This document shows positions 57,890-64,000 of a stretch of 64,000 nt of DNA, one piece after another (within the stretch, counting starts at the first letter, position 1; each line of letters opens with the position of its first letter). Source of the stretch: Typha latifolia (lineage: Eukaryota > Streptophyta > Magnoliopsida > Poales > Typhaceae); the NCBI GenBank assembly GCA_019914945.1, contig CM034101.1, positions 11,481,188 through 11,545,187 on the forward strand, written 5' to 3'. A model generated the notes under the pieces. The model was not told the origin of the DNA, did no database searches, and saw nothing but the letters and a program-made list of their open reading frames with translations. Both the position numbers and the translations under genes were made by a program.

Positions 57890-58159
57890 CCTCTGGATGT
57901 GTGAACGCACTGTGAACATAGCAAGGTGCGTTCAAACATGCGTAGAAACATCACTCACTATCTGTGTGAACGCTTGCACTCGCGTTCGAACACGCTTGTG
58001 AACGCCATTCTCTGTCTATGCGAATGTCTAGGCTCGCGTTCGAACACGCTTGTGAACGCTGCTCTCTGTCTGTGCGAACGCGCTTGAAAAATGCTCATCT
58101 ACATGTAAAAAAATATTTAAAATATTTTGTACACAATTGCCAACACTAAAAACCTAACA
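57890..58159. repeat. LTR remainder with GTTCGAAC tandem array
   Basis: It starts at the duplicated CCTCT and contains a ~63-bp tandem unit (GCGTTCGAACACGCTTGTGA then TCTCTGTCTGTGCGAACG) in the same orientation as in copia A at 23400-23530. It ends AAACCTAACA at 58159. It belongs at least partly to the copia C LTR, but the end plus the following primer-like site would also suit a + strand LTR. Confidence 0.6.
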
Positions 58160-58160
58160 C

Positions 58161-58200
58161 CTATCAAGTGATATTAGAGCTTATCAAGTGGTATCAGAGC
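58161..58200 (+). repeat. Tandemly duplicated 20-bp primer-site-like sequence
   Basis: CTATCAAGTGATATTAGAGC (58161-58180) is followed directly by TTATCAAGTGGTATCAGAGC (58181-58200). The second copy contains TGGTATCAGAGC, a tRNA-Met primer site in + orientation. A LINE ORF1 begins right after it. Confidence 0.75.
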
Positions 58201-58204
58201 TTAT

Positions 58205-58955
58205 CACCCTGGCATATCGGCTCCGGGATGATCCATCGTTGTTTTGTCCACCCTCAATGGCTTGCCGAAGTATGCAGCAATAGGGACCAGAGATTCAAGC
58301 TCCCAATACTCTTGGGGAGGTCCGATAGCCGATCCAAACCGACACCTTCTAGAATGCCTCTGCGGAAGGTCGGAAATCATTCCGCCACTTGATCAGATTG
58401 AGCACTCTCCCGTCCAGTGTCCAAGGACCATTGGTTACAACATAGAGCATATCCTCCTCCCTATCAAATCTGAACACATAGAACCCCGCGCCATATCCTG
58501 ATACAGCGAAGTTATCTATACCATTCCATAGCCTAGCCAGCAAACCTTTGAGCTTGGCCAACGGTAAGGGATAGCCAAGGAACCTCCCAAATAGCGTTAG
58601 CTTCCACCTTTCTCGGCATTTGTCTAGGGTGGAGGGGTCAATAATCACACAGTCCTTTGTCCATTCCTTCAGCTTATTCAATATCTCCTCTAGTATTCTC
58701 CTGGCCCCTCTCCTAGTGCTTGGTTTATCAACAACAACGAAGGCCCATGATCTTTTCCTGCCACTATCTAGTCTGACACCCTCAAGTTCAACAGCTTTCG
58801 ACGATGATGCCCTTCCAAAATGCACATCCTCCCCCCCGGTCGGTGCCGGCGGGGTCTTCCCTGCTGTCTTCGTCTCCGTCTCCATGGCCGTCCAAACCAT
58901 CCTTGTGCTTTTGCAGGAATGCAAGGAAAAACTAGTGTCCCTCCCCTTGGTTTGA
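58205..58955 (-). pseudogene. LINE ORF1, N-terminal half (DUF4283)
   Basis: On the - strand, 58924-58349 contains RERWKLTLFGRFLGYPLPLA, LKGLLARLWNGIDNFAV, GAGFYVFRFDREEDMLYVV and NGPWTLDGRVLNLIKW, the DUF4283 domain of plant L1-like ORF1. A likely start is METETKTAGKTPPAP near 58883. After a frame change near 58350 the text LRVDKTTMDHPGA follows at about 58240, where the sequence breaks off at the LTR block. It continues at 49190. Confidence 0.85.
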
Positions 58956-59078
58956 ATTTGCTACATGAGTAGATGCAACAATATGGAAGCCCATTTTCTG
59001 GTTAGAGTAGTCGCTTTAGTCTTTGGACTCCACTGTAAGCCATGAGGCAGGGGCGTCTATGCTGAATACGACTCACTA

Positions 59079-59500
59079 ATTTTTTTTTTTTGAAAAAAAG
59101 AAAAAGACAAGCACAAGGATGCGCCAATTAGGGTTATCATTAGTATCGTTGACAACCTTCACCATAGATTGTGAGTCTGAGAAAAGCTAGTAGGTTTTAG
59201 AGCCAACTCTCCTAGAGAGCTTGAGGATGATGTTTAGCATCGCCAAGGCTTCACCACTGAATGCATTTCCACATTTACTTTTGCAATGCATGATTTAGCC
59301 TAATAGAAAGAGCTAGGATACCTTTGAATGACTATGCCCAAGCCTCCCTTGATGTTGCTCCTCTAATTAGCATCGATCCAACATACTAGGTTGCCCTCCG
59401 ATGGGGCCACAATCATCGAAAGCTCAATACTCTAGCTAGCATGAGGGTCTGGTACTGGGTTTTGGATGCTTAACTTCATGCAAAGATGGTCTAGATCTTT
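59079..59500 (-). pseudogene. LINE 3-prime end: RNase H fragment with A-rich tail
   Basis: On the - strand VAPSEGNLVCWIDAN then RSNIKGGLGIVIQR match the start of a LINE RNase H domain, and SQSMVKVVNDTNDNPNWRIL is read further down in another frame. It ends in a T/A-rich run (59079-59107) that reads as a poly(A) tail in - orientation. It is a 5-prime-truncated, decayed copy distinct from the larger LINE. Confidence 0.7.
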
Positions 59501-59939
59501 CTTTGGAAGGTGTGCTGGAATAAGTTTCCAACTTGCCTCACATTGCACCACATTAGGTTGTGTTCAGACCTAGTGTGTGGGTTATTTGATAAATCCTCTA
59601 AGCACCTATTTTCTTAGTGTAATTTTGCCCATGGCCATCTAGTCTTGTGTTTCATCCTACTAGAATCTTAGTTTAGAGCTGCGAAAGAGGGAGGATGGAT
59701 ATTGGCTCTTAGTGGGAGGGGACCTACCTTCTCCTCGAATATCCCTTCTCTATTATATGATTGTCATGTCCCTTTGTCATATCTAACTTTATCACAATGA
59801 CATAGCTTTCAATGGTGCTAGGAATTTCGTCTGTCACTTGGGAGTGAATTGTTGCCCTTACTTATGAGTATATTAAGCTCTAGAGCACCAAGTCTGTCAA
59901 TCGCCCTATGTAGATCACCTCATTCGTTGGGAACCTCTT
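59501..59939. other. No recognisable feature
   Basis: Probably more decayed LINE sequence, but I cannot identify a domain. Confidence 0.4.
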
Positions 59940-60430
59940 TCGCCAGGCTTTCTCGAGCTCAACACTTATGGTTCATTTTTGGATCCCAATGAGCTAGGGG
60001 TGGGCTTCATCTTGTGCACCCCGTCCAGTTCCACGATCGTTTGTGGTCGTTTTGCATCCACCTTAGTTGCCAAAGCTTTTGCTTTTTGCGAGGGGCTCAA
60101 TATCTAGCACCACAACATCCCTACTCTTAAGATCGAGGCAGATATCTTACTCATCATCAACACAATTAAGGGCATCTAGAAGGACCCTTGGTCTATTGCT
60201 CCAATCATTGTATTGATCTTATTGCCTCGTTTCCTTCTGCCTTAATTTCTCATGCTTATTATGAAGCCAACTGTTTTGTCAATTAGCTAGCTAACATGGG
60301 TTGTTGGTATTCGGGTTTTGGATGTACTCGGGAGGGGCTCTCCCCGACCCTCTTATCTTCTTTATTGTCGCTGATGTAAACAGCCCTTTTTGTACTCGAG
60401 GTTCTTGGGTAATAAATTTTTTTCTTAAAA
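59940..60430 (+). pseudogene. LINE 3-prime end: RNase H fragment, + strand
   Basis: In + frames AKAFAFCEGL, a KIEADILLIINTIKGI block and LIASFPSALISHAYYEANCFV followed by LANMG match the second half of a LINE RNase H domain. A GCTGATGTAAACAGCCCTTTTTGT tail leads to an A-rich end near 60425-60440. Its orientation is opposite to the previous LINE fragment. Confidence 0.7.
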
Positions 60431-60440
60431 AGAAAAAAGT

Positions 60441-61243
60441 CCTGGGCTGTATCTACTTTCCAAAAATAAAATTTCTCCCCTTATAGACTTTGTTTATATT
60501 TATCCATACAGAATTTTTTAAGTTACAAGTTTATTAGAATTACTCTTGTGATATCTTTTTTATTGTAAAGATCCTCCGGTCTGCAATATTTTAGGATTCC
60601 ATTAAGTGATTTCGATCAGAGAATAAGATTTGCCTTCCGCCAAAGGTACCTAGGGCTAGGGGGTAATAACCAAGAATCATTTTTAAGATTAATGGAGTTG
60701 CAGTTTCCCACTACCCAGCAAACGTTGGCAATGAGGGAATCCTTGACCGGCGAGATTGCCGGCCAAGTCCAAGACCAAGACCGAGAAGGTGGGAAATATG
60801 TAGACTATTGAACATTATCGCTGGTCTGCAACTTTTATAATATATTATTTTTTTCCCGAAAAAGGGTGTCGTGAACTGAAACATCTGAAGCAGAGAGACG
60901 ACTGTGTCTTCTCTGAACCCCCACGTTTTGCATGCGGAAATTGGCTCAAGAGGACGTGGGGAAATTGGCCAAGTCTTATATTGGCTCGATTAAAAGTACA
61001 CCTCTCTTGCGTAGGCAGTGGAATTCTATTGCAAAACCGTAGAATTCCACATAGCTCTTCACATGCACTAAAGGGTATTGAAGTAGTTAACTCTAAGTGC
61101 ATGCCCATGAAACTGGGGATTATGTTACCTCAACTAATTACTGGTCGGACAAGTATATGCAGTAGGTGAGTGGGACAAAAGCTTTTACATAAACCCCAGA
61201 ACTCTATTGGGCTTAGAACAACATAATAAGCTCAGTTTTGACT
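60441..61243. other. No recognisable gene
   Basis: Mixed-composition DNA upstream of the LRR relic. It may contain its old promoter. The - strand open frame at 61108-60845 matches no family that I know. Confidence 0.45.
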
Positions 61244-62756
61244 ATGAAATCCTTGTTGTCGATCCTAAAGTTCCTCTCGTTGGTTCTACTCTACTCTTAA
61301 TTCTGTCAACTGCTGCAAATTCGGTATCACTTGATTCACAAGGAAACCAGCCTTAAGAGTCATGAAACCATAGAATCATGGAATTTTATGGTCATCTCTT
61401 TTGATCTTATCTGCCAGCCAATTCAGTGGAATTATTCCTTCAGAGATTGGTGCACTTGTAATGCTCAGCACCTTTTATCTCTATAAGAATTAGGTAAATG
61501 GTTCCTTTCCCCATTCTCTCGGTATGACCAAACTTAGCATCTTAGACTTATGTCAGAATAATATTTTAGGCCCTATCCATAGGGAACTCAGAGATCTGCA
61601 TAGTCTATTAAACTTGGAATTGTCTATTAATATCTGAGTGGACTCATTCCACGTAAAATATGACATCTCTCCAACATGAATGAATTAGATTTCTCCAACA
61701 ACATCCTATTAGGTCCAATACCTTCAGATTTTGGAAACTTAGCAAAGCTCACTATCTTATATCTTTGGGGTAATAAGTCTTTTGGTTCTATTCCTCTTGA
61801 AATAGGAAATCTAGTGAACTTGACGAACTTAGAATTTTATCATGACCAATTAATAGGTTCTATTCCAAGATGTTTTGGGAAGTTAACAAATCTCATTAAG
61901 TTAATTATTAGGGGTAACCAGCTTTCTGGTTCCATTTGCATTGAAATAGGCAATCTAGTGAACTTAAAGGACTTGAACTAATTGAAAACTAACTAATAGG
62001 TCTCATCCCGAGAATTCTAGGGAAATTGACCATGCTTGAAATCATGCACCTAGATAATAACAAGTTCACTGGTGCCATCCCTCAAGAAATAAGAAATCCA
62101 AAAGTTTTGGTTAGTTTAGATATCTCCAAAAGTAGCATAACCGGCCTAATTTTCCGCAAGTCTTGGGAACTTGGAAAAGCTCATTATCGTAGGCCAAATT
62201 CTAATTGAAATGAAATCTTTATCCCTTTCTTTCATTTCTTCAATGATTGATATGTATCAATCCTTACATCTCCTACAACCGGTGGAGCCTTTAGAGTAAT
62301 CAACTCTGTGGTTCCATCCCTCCATCATTTGTCAATTTGAGGAATCTAAAGCACCTTATACTATTTGACAATAGTTTGGGTGTTTCTTTACCTCAAGAAA
62401 TGGCTAATATCACAAGTTTAGTTCGGATTATATTTGAAAAAAATTAGCATACCGGAGATATCTCTGAATTAGGAGTGACTCCCAATTAGTATTTATGAAT
62501 TTGAGTTCCAACGAATTCTTTGTTGTGATCTCACAAAATTTGAGAGAACGCTACAAATTGACAAGGCTACAAATCTCCAACAATCAGCTCAACGGATGAA
62601 TTCTTCCAAGTATTGGAAAACTATCTCAACTGCAGTTGCTTGATCTTTCATCAAATAACCTAAAAGGATAGATTCAAAGGGAATTAGAAAAGTTGTTTGA
62701 ATTGTTTAATTTGACTTTGAGTAACAACTTACTCTCCAGAGAGATACCTCAAGAGT
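61244..62756 (+). pseudogene. LRR receptor-like kinase, broken, ectodomain only
   Basis: An ATG at 61244 starts a signal-peptide-like MKSLLSILKFLSLVLLYS that ends in a stop. A second frame continues LLILSTAANSVSLDSQGN, the usual N-terminus of this LRR class. From 61411 leucine-rich repeats follow the pattern LxxLxLxxNxLxGxIP: QFSGIIPSEIGAL, ELDFSNNILLGPIPSDFGNL, LTILYLWGN, IPLEIGNLVNLTNL, LIIRGNQLSGS, EIMHLDNNKFTGAIPQEIRN, LTRLQISNNQLNG and LQLLDLSSNNLKG. At least ten repeats are recognisable across several frames. It stops at 62756, where a mobile element begins. No transmembrane or kinase part lies in the window. It probably once encoded a cell-surface receptor of the MIK2-like or related LRR-XII/XI type, but the subfamily is uncertain. 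Confidence 0.8.
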
Positions 62757-64000
62757 AGGGGTGTAAACGAGCCGAGACTGAGCGAGCCGGCTCTGGCTCA
62801 GGCTCGGCTCAAAATTAACTTTGAGCCTTAGAATTGGGCTCAAGCTTGGCTCAGCTCAACTTGAGCTGAGCCCGAGCCGGGCCAGACTAAGCTCAAGCCG
62901 AGCTCGAGCCTGAAATGAACCTATCATTAAGCTTCATTCAAGCCAAGTCGGATCTAGCTGGACCAAGCTAGATTGAGCCCAAGCCGAAGGAGGAGAAAGA
63001 GGAGGAGGAGGCAGGCTAGCGAGGCACCACGATAGCTTACCATTGCCGAAGGAGGAGAAGGCGGCACTATGGCGGCACACGGCGATTTGCCGCAGCCGAA
63101 GGAGGAGGCGGCGGCACCGCTGTGGGACCGTGGCGGCTTGCTGCTATCGAAGGAGGAGGAGACGAGCAACCATGGTCGCTATCGAAGGAGGATGAAGCGC
63201 CACTGCTGCGGCTTGCCGCTGCCGAAGGAGGAGGAGGCAGCACCACTACAGCACCACTGTGGCTTGCCGCTGCCAAAAGAGGAGGAGAAGATAGTCGCGG
63301 AACTACTGCTATAGAAGGAGGAGGATGGGGAGGCAGGGAACCGCGGCTGTTTGTCGCTACTAAAGGAAGAGGAGACAGGAGGAGGCAGCATAACTGCAGC
63401 ACCGCGACGGCTTACTATTATCGAAGGAGGAGAAGGCGGCACCGCAGTGACACTCAGCGATTTGCCGCTGCCGAAGGAGGAGGCACCGGCACCGCTGTGG
63501 GATCGCGACAGCTTGCTATTGTCGAAGGAGGAGGTGGCGGGCCACCATGGCCGCTACCGAAGGAAGATGAAGTGGCACTATTGTGGCTTGCCGCTGCCAA
63601 AGGAGGAGGAAGCGGCACCACTGTAGCACCACGGCGACTTGTTGCTGTTGAAGGAGGAAGAGGCAATAGTCGCGGAACCATTGCTGTAGAAGGAGGAGGA
63701 GGAGGAGGTAGGGAACCGCGGCCGCTTGCAGCTACTAAAGGAGGAGGAGGCAGGAGGAGGCGGCATCACGACAGCTTGCTGCTGTCGAAGGAGGAGGAGG
63801 TGGCAGTTGCGGCACTACTGCTGCAGAAGAAAAAGGAGGCGGCGGCACCCTTAACGAGCCTATCGAGCCAAGCTTGAGCTAGGCTCTAGCTCAGGCTCGG
63901 CAAGATATTAATTTTGAGCTGATTTTAGTGGCTTGGGCTCAACTCAGCTCTGACCGAGCTGAGCCGGACTGGAGCTTCACACCGAGCCAAGCCCAAGCCA
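62757..64000. mobile_element. hAT-like element end, runs off the window
   Basis: TAGGGGTGTAAACGAGCCG at 62757 has the form of plant hAT-type termini and cuts the LRR relic. The first 230 bp and the last 130 bp of the window are made of GAGCCGAGC, GGCTCAGCTC and AGCTCGAGCC words, as in the repeats near 26700 and 29400 but much better kept. The interior (63000-63850) is a GC-rich tandem array. The other end and the target duplication are outside the window. Confidence 0.6.
63060..63850. repeat. GGAGGA-rich higher-order tandem repeat
   Basis: Subunits of about 45-50 bp share CGAAGGAGGAGG, GGCACCGCTGTGG and CGGCTTGCCGCTGC. Groups of subunits recur with a period of about 373 bp: GGCACCGCTGTGGGA near 63111 and 63493, and AGGGAACCGCGGC near 63337 and 63711. 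A + strand frame stays open over 251 codons (63122-63877) and - strand frames are also long, as expected of a stop-poor repeat. I see no sign of a real gene. Confidence 0.8.

Noticed and set aside
60845..61108. 87-codon - strand open frame with a possible Cys/His pattern
   Set aside because: No recognisable motif or context, and of a length expected by chance.
63067..63877. 251-codon open frame and several long - strand frames
   Set aside because: All derive from the same GGAGGA-rich tandem repeat and exist on both strands. No start context, domain or splice evidence supports a gene.

Overview
This window is plant nuclear DNA from a flowering plant. I see one host gene that looks intact, a seven-exon CDT1 replication-licensing gene at 29838-33202 on the + strand, and one broken host-type gene, a leucine-rich-repeat receptor kinase relic at 61244-62756. 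Almost everything else is transposable element, mostly nested. The evidence for a plant is the U2-type GT-AG introns, L1-like LINEs with DUF4283-type ORF1, a Ty3/gypsy chromovirus of Del/Tekay type, Ty1/copia elements of SIRE-like type, plant hAT elements and tRNA-Met primer sites (TGGTATCAGAGC). I cannot name the species from the sequence alone.

Region 1-24.2 kb is a three-level nest. A LINE on the - strand (2239-3302 and 23763-24245) was split by a copia element, copia A (3303-23762, - strand). Copia A was then hit twice in its reverse transcriptase. One hit is a 4.35-kb hAT element (5548-9895, perfect 8-bp target duplication GTTGTTCC). The other is a 9.66-kb chromovirus (10128-19786, + strand, perfect 5-bp duplication CTTTT). 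Removing the inserts in order restores the normal domain order at each level. The chromovirus is young: its LTRs differ at about ten positions over the last ~720 bp, and its coding frames carry only four in-frame stops plus a frame break between gag and protease.

Region 24.2-29.6 kb is AT-rich with little recognisable content. It holds a solo LTR (26895-28574, - strand, duplication CCTAA) inside an older AGCTCGAGC-type repeat. A second such repeat ends about 220 bp before the CDT1 start codon. CDT1 has a compact promoter with three E2F-type sites, a G-box and a TATA-like element.

Region 33.2-44.1 kb holds short tandem repeats, a second, DUF659-type hAT transposase relic (34660-36330, - strand), a decayed AT-rich satellite (37540-38760), LTR remnants, and a small LTR element carrying only gag and protease (40872-43563, - strand).

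Region 44.1-59 kb is another nest. A LINE on the - strand (44118-49190 and 58205-58955) is split by a gypsy remnant (49195-49976 plus its LTR). That remnant in turn carries a truncated copia (copia C, 50228-54721), whose LTR was hit by a 3.17-kb solo LTR (54722-57889, duplication CCTCT).

Region 59-64 kb holds two small LINE 3-prime ends, the LRR kinase relic, and an element with a hAT-like end (TAGGGGTGTAAACGAGCC) that truncates it. This last element contains a GC-rich higher-order repeat and runs off the window.

I found no new gene system. The most unusual features are palindromic GCGTTCGAACGC arrays in several LTRs, long inverted arms bounding one copia LTR, an intron-like AT-rich segment between gag and protease of the chromovirus, and the gag-protease-only element.
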